64,000 nucleotides of DNA from Zygnema cylindricum (GCA_037447655.1 JBBHKE010000990.1:148156-212155), one strand, 5' to 3'. Shown: positions 10,595 through 22,727, counted from the stretch's first letter. The notes: a model not told the origin generated them from the letters alone. Translations and numbers: made by a program.

Positions 10595-11482
10595 CTATTT
10601 TCCTTTTGACTCCCACACACAAATAAACAAACACTCCCTCCCCCTTTTTCTTTTCTTTTTCCTTTTCTTTTCATAAAACTTTAAGACAATACCCTCATAA
10701 TTTAGAATGTCTTTTAGACGAGCTAAATTAAATATTCCATCTTGATGATCACACATGTTATTTAGCATCCCACTTTTTATAAATCCGAGCAACGATTTTA
10801 TCCACCCCATCCCTTCTCCATCCACACAAAGTCCGATTTCCCCTTTGTAGTTCAAACAGCTAGCCCCATCTCCAACTTGCAACACATACCCAGATGCTAA
10901 CCCTTTTACAGGCACACCTTCATAAACGACATCACTCCCATTAGTGATGTCAAAACCATTACCCCCCAAATTTATCCTTAAATCAAGAGTCCCCACTAAG
11001 TTCTTTATAAAGTCTACATCTTCCGTTCTCATATTTTTGTCCATGATACCCACCTCTTTTTCTGAAATTTCCTCACTCTCTCCCATGGAATTCTTTCCAC
11101 TATCACTTTCTAATTTTATTCCCAATAAATGTTTCTCCTCCCCTAAACCTTTCATTAAATATTCCTCTTCTTCCCTATCCTTTAAAACCCCCTCTAGATT
11201 TACTTCTCCCCTTTCATCTGAATCTGTTGAAGTCTCCTTTTCCGACAAGTTTTTTGTTTCTAAAATATCAATAAAATTATCATCATTATTTTTATTTTTC
11301 CCTTTTTCAATTATGGATCCTAGATCTGACTTTCTCATTTCTAAGTCATACTTTCTACACACCTTCAAATCCTCATCAAGTCTAACTCCCCTAAGTACCT
11401 CCTCTCTCTTTACTTCCCTTATACCTCCAAAAGCACACTGTTGCCTTCGTGGAATTTCTTTGTGCTTTTCACTCTTCTCCAT
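10595..11482 (-). CDS. Copia-B second ORF: pol remnant around an unrelated charged region
   Basis: A 295-codon frame starts where Copia-B2 has its gag-protease junction (EIPRRQQCAFGGIRE matches EIPRRQKCALGAIRE there). The protease, integrase and RT regions are then missing. A Glu/Lys/Asp-rich segment of about 150 residues, not recognised, takes their place. The frame ends with a degenerate RNase H portion (LASGYVLQVGDGASC matches TSGYVLYVGNGACC of Copia-B2) and a Lys-rich tail. Catalytic residues are not evident. That 295 codons stay open after a large deletion is unusual, but no function can be assigned. Confidence 0.5.
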   Translation of the reverse strand: MEKSEKHKEIPRRQQCAFGGIREVKREEVLRGVRLDEDLKVCRKYDLEMRKSDLGSIIEKGKNKNNDDNFIDILETKNLSEKETSTDSDERGEVNLEGVLKDREEEEYLMKGLGEEKHLLGIKLESDSGKNSMGESEEISEKEVGIMDKNMRTEDVDFIKNLVGTLDLRINLGGNGFDITNGSDVVYEGVPVKGLASGYVLQVGDGASCLNYKGEIGLCVDGEGMGWIKSLLGFIKSGMLNNMCDHQDGIFNLARLKDILNYEGIVLKFYEKKRKKKRKRGRECLFICVWESKGK

Positions 11483-12597
11483 ACTACCAATGTGAAAAGC
11501 TCAAAAATATCTTCATCCTCTTTCTCCTCTTCCTCTTCTTCCTCCTCATCCACATTCCAACTTCTAAGTTCTTCCAATCGAGGGCACTCCTTCATATAGT
11601 GACCCGATTCTCTACAAAAGAAGCAAACCCCCTTTTTCAAAGCTCCCCTTTCTTTTCCTCTCCCTCTTTTTCCACCAAAGTTCCGATAAGGTTTACCTTT
11701 GTCTCTCTCATCACGCTTCCGCCAATCACCATCACTCCTCTCATCACGCTTCCGCTTGTCAGCACCAGCTGTTAGTGCATTCACCCTATCACTTCCCCTA
11801 CGAAGCTCCAAAGTGCTTTCCCTCACAAGAATCATCCCCATGGTAATGCTCCAAGTCCATGAGGAGCCATCTATTTCTTGCATACGGTTAATTATGTTTT
11901 CATACTCATCTGGGAGTTTCATGATTAGTGTGTTAATCTTTCTCTCCTCAGATTCTACATACCCTGCACTAGCAAGCTCAACATATAACGCAGCAATATC
12001 ATTGCAAAACTCTATCATGCTACCGCCTTTATAAACATAGGCCTCTATTTCATGTTTTACTAGTTGTTGCCTCTGTATAGTCTCACTCTTATAAATCTGA
12101 ATTAGTGTTTCCCAAATTTTCGAAGACTTGGTTAGATTTAACAAAGTGATAGCTATAGACTTAGACACGTATCTAAGTATGAGATGTTTTGCTACAGTGT
12201 TTTTGTATTCCCATATTTTTCTATCATTTTCTTCAGTTTTTGGTTCAGTTATAGTCCGTACAAGTGGAACTGTAGCCGAGAGCCTAGCTCCCCTCACCAT
12301 CGGTGTTCCTTTTTCCTTCTCCCTGTTTCCCCCTTCCATGACAATGATCTTCCTTTCACCTTCCGTTGCATCTGAAATCCGGTTGGTTTTCTGGGAAGTC
12401 CCAGATGAATCTCCGTAGCGAGTTCCTCCAAAGCTCGTTGGTGGACACCTCACTTGTCCCGATACTATCCCCCACAAGTGCTTTTCAAAAAGCAATCCCT
12501 CCATCGTAAACTCCCAATAAGTGAAGTCTCTTCCATCAAACATAGGCACCCTAGATGGTGGGCCCATAACCTGAAATTCTAGGGGCTCCATTGCCAC
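11419..12597 (-). CDS. Copia-B Gag, apparently intact
   Basis: A 392-codon frame starts MAMEPLEFQVMGPPSRVPMF, with the copia Gag (UBN2/DUF4219-like) N-terminal region followed by a helical core of about 200 residues. A basic Arg/Lys/Gly linker leads to a CCHC zinc knuckle, CFFCRESGHYMKEC, near residues 325-340, then an acidic Glu-rich tail. The product would form virus-like particles and bind element RNA in the cytoplasm. In the relative Copia-B2, gag and pol share one frame; here the frame ends just past the acidic tail and overlaps the next frame by 64 bases, implying one frameshift relative to the ancestor. Confidence 0.75.
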   Translation of the reverse strand: MAMEPLEFQVMGPPSRVPMFDGRDFTYWEFTMEGLLFEKHLWGIVSGQVRCPPTSFGGTRYGDSSGTSQKTNRISDATEGERKIIVMEGGNREKEKGTPMVRGARLSATVPLVRTITEPKTEENDRKIWEYKNTVAKHLILRYVSKSIAITLLNLTKSSKIWETLIQIYKSETIQRQQLVKHEIEAYVYKGGSMIEFCNDIAALYVELASAGYVESEERKINTLIMKLPDEYENIINRMQEIDGSSWTWSITMGMILVRESTLELRRGSDRVNALTAGADKRKRDERSDGDWRKRDERDKGKPYRNFGGKRGRGKERGALKKGVCFFCRESGHYMKECPRLEELRSWNVDEEEEEEEEKEDEDIFELFTLVVWRRVKSTKKFHEGNSVLLEV

Positions 12598-12869
12598 ACA
12601 GAATTCGCAGGTCTTAAGGAAGCTAATCTAGATAGTGCCGATTCCAAGTTTATATAAACCCAAATGATTAACCCCTTGACAATCAAAGCCTAATTAAAGC
12701 TTCACCCCTGTGAAATAAGACTTTCTGTGTGCTCAGTTCCACCACAGAATGCAAAGTTAGAATATGAGTTTTGGATAACATTTCCCACTTTGAATTTCCC
12801 TTAGAAATTCAGCCACCCTGGAAGGCAAACAATCTGACCGACTACACCCCTATGTAGCCTAGACTCCCT

Positions 12870-14055
12870 TGAGTTCGCTGCAAAAAGAATCACTGAAAAT
12901 AGTCAAGTAAATTGATAGTTTTGGCTGATCAAAGTTTGCCATTTATACAAGATGCTCTCTGGGAGAGGAAGCAATCTACCAAAAATATTCTAAGTCCTAA
13001 AACCTACTCACAACCCCTCTAGACCAATTAAAATGTAGCACACTACATAATGTACATAGAAAGTACGGTAGCCGCCGTACTTTATGTACGAAAATATTCG
13101 GCACCACTCTCAGTCTGCCACGTGGCATACAAGTCATCGTCATTCTGTCCTTATTCGGCATCCAATAGGATGATGCCACGTATCATTTCCTTTTTATTCG
13201 TGAATTACGGTAAGATATTCTCTCCGGCATTCCGGCACTCACGCGTGCTGTCCGTTTGCAATTCGGCGATCAATGTCAGCCGTCCGATCTGACGGCGCGC
13301 CGAATTATGTTGACCGTTGAAATTCCTTCAATGTTGACCGTTGAATTTCTGCGGTCGTCATCCAATTGTTGACCGTTGACATTATACAATCATCGTACGA
13401 TCGTGTGAGTGTACCGTACAAGAAAGTACAGGTGCCAAAGTACTTTTTGTATGATCCTTGTACGACATTGCCATAATGTGACAATTGTCACATCCAGACT
13501 CGTTATCTTGCTTTCCGGAGATCACGCAATCCTCTAAGAGCATGCCACGTGTCATCCGGTAGTGGCGGTACTCGAAAATGCCACGTCGCTCACTCCAAAA
13601 TCACGGCTCACACTACGGTCGTCGATTCAAACACAAATTGTATCTGGGTCGTCGAAACAAATGTCCGTACCAATTGTTTCGCAACTGGCTCTATGTTCTA
13701 AATGTCGTTAACCTAGTTTAATGGAAATCTCTTTGTATAAATATATATATATTCATCAAACTTTATATACTTTAACACTAATCGTAGACTTAACGGATAG
13801 TGCTAACCGCTCCGGGATGCTTGACGGAAAGTAGGTACCAGGTTCAAATCCTGGGTCCGTCAAATGTGTATTTAGTAAATCTTCCTTTATCTACTCCAGT
13901 ATCTCTGAAGCGCTTATGCAGCCATAGCTCTAGCTCCCTATCTAGCTTTCAGTGACTACAACAAGTGTGGGATCTTGGAGAAGGGAGTCAGAGGCAGTCT
14001 GCCTCTACTTATTTTCTTTCCTAAACCAGACCTAGAAAATACTCAAATATCAACA
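12870..14055 (-). repeat. 5' LTR of Copia-B
   Basis: It starts TGTTGATATTTG on the minus strand at 14055. The inner end, at an ACTCA near 12870, is inferred by comparison with the other family LTRs. It contains an antisense tRNA-like module (13800-13862), two GTAC-rich inverted repeats (about 13413-13450 and 13050-13095) and a TATA-like GTATAAATGG near the presumed start site. Confidence 0.65.
13790..13862 (+). other. tRNA-like module inside the LTR (antisense to the element)
   Basis: On the plus strand, opposite to Copia-B, the segment has an exact Pol III B-box match, GGTTCAAATCC (13841-13851), inside a T-arm-like hairpin (CCAGG-TTCAAAT-CCTGG). It is closed by TGACGGA (13822-13828) and TCCGTCA (13856-13862). 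A partly complementary AACGGAT lies upstream, about 70 nt from the 3' end. The D-arm and A-box are not convincing, so this is a tRNA-derived relic rather than a tRNA gene. Related copies are at 10320-10381, 25299-25380 and 30670-30760. Confidence 0.5.
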
Positions 14056-15416
14056 GTGTGTAGCACCAAGACGCCACTTGTCATCATCAGGACGTTTTAA
14101 CGCGGCGATTAAGGTGGGAGGATCTTTGACGTCGGCAAGGTTGGCGTGAGCAAGATTCTCGCGTAATTTCCACGTAGGTTGGGAAAAGCGCGTACTTTGT
14201 CGTACTCCAAGCTGTTCGTCAGGTGGCGTGAGAGGAGTAATGTGAAAACCGGGTACAAGTGTACGTATAAGGGGAGTCTCATGAAAAATAACGTCACGAG
14301 TGGTGACAATGCGATGAGAAGAGGGGCACCAAATACGATATGCCTTGGAATTTGGGGAATATCCCACAGAAATTCCTCGCCTAGCTCGAGGACCTAATTT
14401 ACCATTGGAAGGGGGAAGGATTTTGAAGTATGTTTCGCACCTTAAAATGCGAAAATGGGAGAGACATCGCGTTTAGTTCCATGCCATGCTTAAAAATGAG
14501 TTTTGTTAGAGAGAGAAGAGGTAGGAGAGCGATTACGAATATAAGAGGAAGTTAGCAAGGCTTCCGCCCAAAAATGGAAAGGTAAAGAGGCAAAATGGAG
14601 AAGAGAGGGAGATATGTCAATGAGAGTGCGATTGAGACGTTCGGCATCACCATTTTGTTGAGGAGAATGAGGAGAAGTTTTGTGATGAATAAAACCATGT
14701 GTGAGTAAAAACTCGGAAAACTCATTGGAAACAAATTCTCCCCCATTATCCGTGCGAATTGTTTTGATGCGATACGACAAGTGATTTTCGACAAGCGCCT
14801 TAAAATGTTGGAAATGGGTAAAAACCTCAGACTTATGACGCATAAAATAAGCATGTGTAAAGCGAGAAAAATCATCAATAAAAGTGAGAAAAAAAGATGC
14901 GCCACTAAGGCTTGGGATGGGAATAGGACCGCATACATCGTTATGAATGAGATCAAGGGGAGCCAAAGAGCGAGAAGAAGAAGAAGGAAAAGGTAAGCGA
15001 GGCATTTTTCCAAGAATTCAACCATGACAAAAGTCAATCTTGTTTTCATGAAAAATATCGATGCCATTTACAAGCCCTTTTCCAAGGGAACCTAGACTAG
15101 CACCATTAAGATGACCATATCGAAGATGCCATGTCAAAAAAGAGGAAGAAGAAGGAGAATGAGCTAAAGAAGCATGAGCAATATCATTAAAAAAATTTAA
15201 AAGATATAAGTTGCCCCATTCTAGTCCCTCTACCAATGAGATCCTTAGAGGAGGAAAAGAATTGAACGTGGGATTCAGTGATGATACCAAAAATCCCATG
15301 GCGTAAAGCTGAACTAGCCAAAAAAATATTTTTTTTGAGGTCAAGTACGAAATAAACTTTGTCCAATATGATTGGACGAGAGGCGTGCGAACCAGATTTA
15401 ATATGCACCTGTCCAA
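14056..15416 (-). pseudogene. Copia-C GAG-pre-integrase and integrase, DDE triad retained
   Basis: The zinc-binding pre-integrase region (WHLRYGHLNGASLGSL) is followed by an integrase core with all three acidic residues visible: LIHNDVCGP, RTDNGGEF and NGDAERLNR. A downstream frame (14367-14056) has the linker before RT (DDDKWRLGA) and ends at the Copia-B insertion. Several frames are needed to cover it, so it is not translatable as a unit. Confidence 0.75.
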
Positions 15417-16620
15417 CGAGAGTGGAGGTTAGAATCATATTATTACCCAAATAAATGCGTAAGGGAACGGAAAAGGGAACCAGATTAAGCATTATATCAC
15501 GCTGACAACACATGTGATAAGAAGCGCATGAGTCAATAAGCCAATCGGAAGGATTACCTGATTGCGAAAAATCATACCCGTAGTACACAGAGGGAAGTGG
15601 GGGAGGTATATTTAGGACAGGTACAATTGCAGGTGACGTAGATCCGATATTTTGGTTGGATTGGGGAGTAACATCAGGTGAAACCGACGAGTTTGAAAAA
15701 TGATAGTAAAAGGGAGGAGACGTGTACCACGGTGGTGGTGGGCCGTACAGCAAATTGAATTCGACCGCCGCGTGCGCCGCATGACCAGGTGGCGGCGGGT
15801 AGGCGTGGGGATACGACAAGGACTTTGGATTTGGATTTGACGTAGTAAGTCCCCGTGGTCCCCCAGCCGTACGGTCTTTTTCTCGTTTTCTAGCCAATGT
15901 AGGACACGCATCGATGACGTGGTCACGCTCTTTGCAGTATTTGCAAAAAAATTGAGATCTTGTAATCGGAGGTTTTTTGGGAGAAGAGACAAAAAACGCT
16001 GAACCATCATCAAAAACGACAAGGTTGTTAAGATTTAAGCGTGTCTCTTCATGTAACAAGCGATTAGTGAGATCTTGCAAAGTGACAGTGGACGTATCAG
16101 TACTAACTGTACTTGCAAAAGAGTTAAACGTGAGAGGTAATCCACCCAAAATTACACTTATGAGATCCTCATGAGTGATTGTGTAATTAATGCATTTAAG
16201 TCGTCCAGCCAATGATTCAACCCTTTGAATAAATACAAGCATAGATTCGGATTTATCTTTTTGCGCGTTGTTGAACTGTCGACGTAGGGCCAATCGATGT
16301 GGCCAAGTATGAGTTTCGTAGGCGCAACACAAAATCCGTCACGCCTCATGAGAAGTTGTCGCCTCGCGAATCCGATTTGCAATCTGACCGTCCAAAGAAA
16401 GGACAAGACGAGACAGTGCAACAGAATCTTTTTCAACCCATGAAGCGACAGCTGTCTAAACAGTAACAAAGGTGGCGTCATCGGCGGCAGAAGGACAGGC
16501 AACGTGACAGTGCCATTAATGTGTCCCCAAATTTTTTCAAAAGAAAATAAATGTTGGATTTGAAACTTCCAGTCATAGAAATTTTCGCCGTGAAATTTCG
16601 GCACAGAGTTTGAGACAGAC
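15187..16620 (-). pseudogene. Copia-C gag and protease region
   Basis: Two overlapping frames (about 16604-16158, then 16332-15187) encode a copia Gag (KFHGENFYDWKFQIQHLFSF at the N-terminal side), so a frameshift lies near 16200-16330. The second frame has a CCHC-like knuckle (CKYCKERDHVIDAC) and a Pro-rich stretch, then the protease site as WLIDSCASYH: the Gly of the canonical DSGA reads Cys. It differs from Copia-A and Copia-B Gags and represents a third copia lineage. Confidence 0.75.
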
Positions 16621-17881
16621 GAAGGGCTAGTTAAAAGGAATCTAAGACTAAAGAGATTCCTACGTAAGAATCATCAATTCTAATCAAGGTATGTACATTC
16701 CACTAACTAAAGTACAGAATGCTAAACCGAAGTACAAGACTTATAACGTAGCAAATAGAACTCTAAAAATAGTATAGGAAACAACAAGTAGTGTAGAATG
16801 CTTTAATTGTATTTCAACAATATACATTAATAACAATTCGCGGTGTAGTGTACCTGATGTTAATTGCTGGTTAAACACTGTGGTTTCATGAAAAAAAGAT
16901 GGAAAGCTTTGTCTGTAACCCTATACTTTTTGTCATTTCCGGACGGAACCCTTTTTCACATAGATCCAGAGATATGACTGGAAGACTAAATACGATATTG
17001 TATACGTAGAATATGTGATATCTTTATACAAATTATAATCCGTTGGTTGTCCATTTGAAAACCTTTAAATAGGCCCAATTTTTGTTGTCTGCACCCATAA
17101 ACGGCGTGTCCCTCGGCCCACGTCAGCGACCGGGTAACTTTGTCTCTTAGGCGATCTCAACGATCGGGTAACTTTCAAAGTACCCCCTAGGCGAATAGTA
17201 CACAAAGTAATTAGATGTTTTGATAAACAGGACGTGGTCCATGCGCGCCTCAACGGGCATGACAAACGGGACGTTGTCCAAGTTCGATCTTGGTTGCTCG
17301 ATCCAGTCAACCGGTTTGCGTCAATCGTTGTGTTGTTTTGGGTGGCGTTTACAAATGCCCGTACGGAAGTCTAAAACGGTACAATAATACTTCAACGTTT
17401 TGATAAACAGGACACGGTCCAAGTGTAACGGGCCGAAAAAATTGGACACAGTCCATGCCCGTGTAACAGGCGTGATTTACTAGTGTCATAAAAACGCTTT
17501 TCAAACTTTTGAACTACAACGATAATTGTGCAAGGATTAGCGGTGTACGTTGTACGTTACTTTACAGTACATTACTCTAACAAAATGTTCAATACGTGAC
17601 GTTCTACTGATAGGCGAACTGTTGCAAGCACTGAAATAAGGTTAAAACTTCATATTGCATTAAAAGTTAGAGTGGAATATGAAGTTATTATATGAAATTA
17701 ATAGGGTACGTTTAAGTCTTTAACGTATCTTTTTAACTATACACTCGTCACTACTTTTTTATCACACATTTATGCTTCCCTTTGTTTGACCGTGTTAGGC
17801 AACACAGTTGCGACCATTCTCCCTCTCCCACTTCCTTTATCTAAACTTTGCAACAAAACTCCAAGTCTAATTACGTTTGGT
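16621..17881. other. Gene-free stretch with direct repeats and a MITE end
   Basis: No gene was recognised. A lone TACACCG-family terminus (AATTCGCGGTGTA) lies near 16841-16853. At 17120-17195 a CGGGTAACTTT block occurs twice. At about 17213-17260 and 17395-17440 a GTTTTGATAAACAGGAC block occurs twice with similar flanks. Confidence 0.45.
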
Positions 17882-18112
17882 TAGAGTTGTGTATCGAAGC
17901 CAGAAGTCGCAAATGTCAAAATTTTAGATAACCGAAATCGACCGTTCTTTTTTTTTTAAATCTGAGTGCCCAACGCCCGACCAGGTTATGTCACGCTCCA
18001 ATATTGTTAACCGTTAACCGAAACGAGTTTACGAAAATAAAAGTTAACCGAAACTCGATTTCTCGCGACTAACCGTGCCCTCCCGTAACCGAAAAAGTAC
18101 AAAATTACAACG

Positions 18113-18790
18113 CTCATTGTTATTAGTGTTAAGCATTTATTACACCGCGAATCGTAATTATCAAAAATAAATAATTAATGTTATCCATTATAATTTATAT
18201 ATTTTCGTTTTAAAAAACAAAAAATCACTTTAGTTTATCAATAACTCTAATTTGAGTTTCTGTCCGTAATAATTATCCGCATATAATATCGTTTAGGTAC
18301 ACATACAAAATTTGACAAACGTACAATTTCACGTCATTATGACGTTTGTACTACACGGTTTGTGAAAACGTAGTTACATCATAACGACATGTATTGAATC
18401 ATTTTTTGTACTTTTTTCGTTAATGCAATACAATTTTGCACGGTCAAACACCGACCGTAAGCCACACTATTTAAAACGGCACTATATTATATTTGTTAAC
18501 ACTTATTTGAAAAGTACCTTAAATAATGTAAAGAAAATTTTAGAGTTATTTACTCTTTTTAAGGTTTTTGGGTCAAAATTTGTGGTGACGAAATTAGCGT
18601 CAATAACGCTAATTACGTTTCGCGGTGTAGTGTTAATGGAAAATTATGAACTATAATATTATTTAATGCAAGGAGACGTGGCAGGTTATAGTCCATGTCT
18701 TTAAATAATGTTGTTAACTATATTTTGCGATTTTGGGCTATAAGTAGTAGCGACTTATTAACACTAATAACAATGAGTGGCGTAGTGGTA
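18113..18790. mobile_element. MITE pair nested in the hAT element
   Basis: The outer pair of ends (CGCTCATTGTTATTAGTGTTA near 18115-18135, its inverse near 18762-18786) encloses a second element at 18141-18629 with TACACCG...CGGTGTA ends. The inner element is homologous throughout to the MITE at 45479-45970. No coding sequence is seen. Confidence 0.55.
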
Positions 18791-19452
18791 CATCTCCCTT
18801 TGCAAAAAAAAAAAATCGTATACCTCTTCTTTTTCCTATTTTGTCTTTTTTAAATCTCCTTTTACGAATATTGTTTTCCCTCGACAATCACCTCCCTCAA
18901 GAGATTTGTTCCTAATTTTGCGTGTAACTATTAGATTGATTTTTAGACTCTTATATTAATGTTTAAACTGTTATGTTAATGTTTATTCTCTCGCAAATCT
19001 TAATTTTTCGCCACAATTTTCGGTCGGCTTTTCTTTCGACTACAATACTATGTTATGAATTATGCGAAAGTTTTAATTATGTGTGTTAAAAAAAAAAAAA
19101 TTGCTTTTCACATAGAAAAAAAAATAGCAAACAACACATTGTGATGAGCAAAAAAAAACAAAAAACATTTTGTAGTATCAAATATAGAAATCATAAAATC
19201 ACAACCTCGTCCTATTTCGACTCTATTATACAAATTTTCAACCTCAAACTTAAAAATTACACAAAATCAATAAATTTAAATGTGTACAAATACTGCGCTT
19301 TGGTAATTTGGTAAAAATAAGCATTCCGGTTTAAGAAAAAAACAAAAGATAAACACTAGAAAATTTGTGAAATACAAAAAAAAAATCAAAGAAAAAAATA
19401 TAACTAATACTTAAAAATAACAATAATTAGAAAACAAAACAAACCAAAAAAA

Positions 19453-21429
19453 CTATGCATTTAAAAGATCTCGGTTGGATATAACACACAAAAGATCACT
19501 AACAATTGAAGCCGCTAGTGAGCTCCTCTTCTTTGTTATCGTATTCGCGGCATCCGAAAAATTGCATTCGGACATGGAGCTAAAAGGCGGAATAGCTATA
19601 ATAGATCTAGCAACACGGGCTACAATAGGAAATCCTCCATCTTTCGCACGTACATTTGATTTTTTTTTCCACCATTCAAGTATGTTAAATTTCAATTGTT
19701 TGTTGTTGGTTAAATTTAAATCAAAATAACGTTTCAATTAGTCACTAGCGAGCGTTTTTTTGTTGGTGGTAATAAAAACCTCATTTTCGTCATAGCTCTC
19801 ACCAAAAAAATTTGTGGACACCGTCCATACTTTGCGATGTTTTTTGTTATTTCGTGATACGTTGAGGACTACCGAAATCAATGTCATCACTGAGGTTGTT
19901 TGCAAGTTATCGAAATTTGACCCTCGCGCTTTCAATTCGGTTTTCGATACCCCAATTATTTCAAGCCTTTGTTTTCGTTGGGGATCTAAGAGAGCCGCGA
20001 TAATATGATACTCATGAAAGCCCCGCTTCGGTAGCGCAAATTTCGTAAAACGTTCTTTCAATTTTCGCAAGTTTGGGGAATCGGCCGGGCATTCTATTTC
20101 ACCGTCATTGTAAGATGTTTTTCTTATCTTACAATGGTTATGGAGAGACAATAGTTAAAAAAAAACCAAATGTAAAATAGGTTATTTGAACTTTTCTAAC
20201 TCTAGGGTCGCTTTTTGAAACCTTTCCAAAAATTGTATAAGTTCGCTAAGGTGAGTCTTATCGATACAAGCAAAAAGTATCATTTTTTTTTTCTTGAGCG
20301 ATTGGTTTTATCCCATTGAATGCATCGTAAATACTCTTAAGCATTTGGAGCAAGGAATTCCACCACGTTGAGTTTTTTTGTTTTAAAGTGTTTTCCAAAA
20401 GATTTTGTAAATTAATTTGTTTGAAAAACGTGACCAATGATTTACACGCGTCTATTAGATCAAACAATTCAGGAACTTCCACATCGTATTTGTGTTTTTT
20501 GGAAATTCCGCTCATCTTCAAAATCGTTGTCAAAATTGTAATAATTTTATGGTCCGGACAAGGTATCTAAGTAAACATACTCAGTAGACCTTCAGCGACA
20601 CACATGTTAAAGCCACTGTCGGTTACAACAACGCAACGATTTTCCAAAACATCGAAACTGGACATTTCAAAATTGGTCAAACAATTTAAGAAAGTCGTTA
20701 TAACATTTTCCGCGATATGTTTTTCCTCCGGAAAATAATCGGCTTGAAGCGTCTGTGCATGAAGTTTAAATTACTTGCCAATAAAATGAGCGGTTACTGA
20801 CACGAATGAGGCTCTTGTTATTGTCTCGGTCTAGGGATCGGTCATAAATGCGACAACAATATTGTTATCAATATTTTCTTTAAGTTTTGGGATGATCAGA
20901 CCACGAATATCTTTGGCATAAGATATAATGTAGTTTTTTACGCTATTGACGGACGGGACTAGTTTGTCGATGTCAACACTTTTGTTAGACGAAACACCAA
21001 CATTAAATAATGCTTGACAAAATGTTTGAAAACCTGGGAACAGAAGAAAAAAACCAATAAGAAAATATCATACAATTACTAACCATGATCAATATATAAG
21101 GTTGATACCAAAACAACATCATGACAAACCAAATAATAAAAATAATAATAAAAAAAACGTACGAATATAATTTATAGATAAAAAACAATGAAGAAGCTTA
21201 AAAATAAAAAATTATTAACAAAACAAGTTATAAAACATATACATTAAAGCCATCTTAAATGGAATTCAAAATAAATCATACCTAAACCGACAACCATCGA
21301 AAATGGGCAAAGGTCTTGACAACACATCGACGCCACCATTTTCACAATTTTTTTTCGGTCACTCGTTTTCGCCTCCGTTTTTGAAAGAAACTTACAAAGA
21401 AGCCCTTGAGAACTATCCGTGTCGGCCAA
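19453..21429 (-). pseudogene. hAT-superfamily transposase, one intron, decayed
   Basis: Reading on the minus strand, exon 1 ends in PFSMVVGLG at 21282. A 248-bp intron (21034-21281; donor GTATGA, acceptor CCCAG) follows, and exon 2 continues FQTFCQALFN in phase. Downstream come the core with VTAHFIGK, a VVTDSGFNM acidic site, the STWWNSLLQML segment (usually TRWNS) and the C-terminal hAT dimerisation region (ILEWWKKKS ... FPIVARVARSIIAIPP). Several in-frame stops, such as after MTDP near 20833 and just before the dimerisation region at about 19738, show it is not functional. A functional version would cut and paste hAT elements. Confidence 0.8.
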
Positions 21430-22644
21430 AGCTTAACATGTGTGAGTGTTAATTGTTGAGGTACTGTTTGTTGACTGTATTGATAAACTACGAAACATGT
21501 ATTACAAGCCACAAAACCTCCCCCCTTTACTATGTATTTGTTTTATGTTTTAGTTTCATAGATATGTTCAAATTTTTTCCAACAAATTGAAGCGACCCTG
21601 TTTCTTTCACTAGGTAATATCGAGCAATTTCACCATTTCTTGATTTTTGAAGTTCGTTTTGGATCCAAGTTTTAGGAGAAACAAGGGTGTTTTTCTCCAT
21701 TTTGGTGTATGATTAGGTTTTGTTTGAATTGTGGCCAAGCTTCTCTAACTTAAATACCAATTCAATTTATCGATCTATTGTTTGAAACATGTGAGTAAGC
21801 TAATAATTAGGATTTGTCGTTGGAAATTGACGTAATAAATTGATTCTCCGCTGATTTATTAACGAATAATTACTGCATGTCGCATGACATTGACATAACA
21901 ACATGATATATTTGTGCAAACACGGTATAAAACGCATAGTTAGCACTTTGCAATAATGTACGATGTATGAGTAAACCAATAATTACGATATGTTACGTGA
22001 CATCGACATAAAAATTTGACATTTTTTTTAAAACACCGTATAAAGTGCACAATTAACACTTTACAATAGATTACGATTTGCGGCCCTTATCTTTTAGTAA
22101 GATTCGCGAGATGAATAGTGTTAGTACCGTGTCAGATTTGCGACGTCAACAAGGATGTCACCTACTTCCACGATGCCAAAAGTACAAAGTACAATAATGT
22201 TGGAGAAAAAAAGTACAAAAAATCATTTTTTTTCCTTTTTTGCTTAACCAACCGTAACCGATTTTTTTTTTCTGTGAATCAACCGCCCCAATCCGCCCGA
22301 TCCCCAAATTTGGCAACCGAATTCGTTCCGCAACCAGCGCGGGCAGTCGGTTAACGGTCGGTCATGGTTTCGGTTGACCGTTTGCGACCACTGATCAAAG
22401 GCATCTTGCCGATCTTTTAGATGTACCTAATTTTGGATACCCAAAATATATATTGTTGGGTATCGAGGGCCGCATACCAATATTCGATATGTACCGAGTT
22501 TTGGGTACCCGATAATCGAATTATCGCCTCGGTACATTGAAGAGTTGAATATCGCGATATTTATGTGATATATCGGCCAATAATTCGATATATTTTCTAT
22601 CCCGATATCTCGAAGTGGACGCTAGTTCAAAAAAAAATCAAAGA

Positions 22645-22696
22645 CCCCCCCCCCCCCCCCCCCCCCCCCCCCGTGGCGCCCCCTCAATGGCAAGGT

Positions 22697-22725
<29 letters not shown>
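22645..22725. repeat. C28 tract, 24-nt spacer, G29 tract
   Basis: An uninterrupted run of 28 C (22645-22672) is followed after 24 mixed bases by an uninterrupted run of 29 G (22697-22725). The two runs can pair as a perfect hairpin, and each strand could also form quadruplex or i-motif structures. It lies in the right part of the hAT element. Confidence 0.9.

Positions 22726-22727
<2 letters not shown>

Larger units (their letters stand above)
9486..14055 (-). mobile_element. Copia-B: non-autonomous copia element with intact Gag and pol deletion
   Basis: Order on the minus strand: 5' LTR (14055 to about 12870), leader, gag (12597-11419), a second frame (11482-10595) keeping only scraps of pol, polypurine tract (AAATAAGGGGAG at about 10577-10588), 3' LTR (10576 to about 9486). 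The two LTRs are clearly homologous but not identical, so the insertion is not recent. The element abuts Copia-C at 14055/14056 and evidently inserted into it. With no PR, INT or RT it could only move with enzymes supplied in trans. Confidence 0.8.
14056..16620 (-). mobile_element. Copia-C: partial Ty1/copia element interrupted by Copia-B
   Basis: The minus strand carries gag, protease and integrase, then is cut at 14056 exactly where the Copia-B LTR begins. The RT/RNase H half was not found on the other side of Copia-B. No convincing LTR or primer site was seen upstream of gag. Confidence 0.8.
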
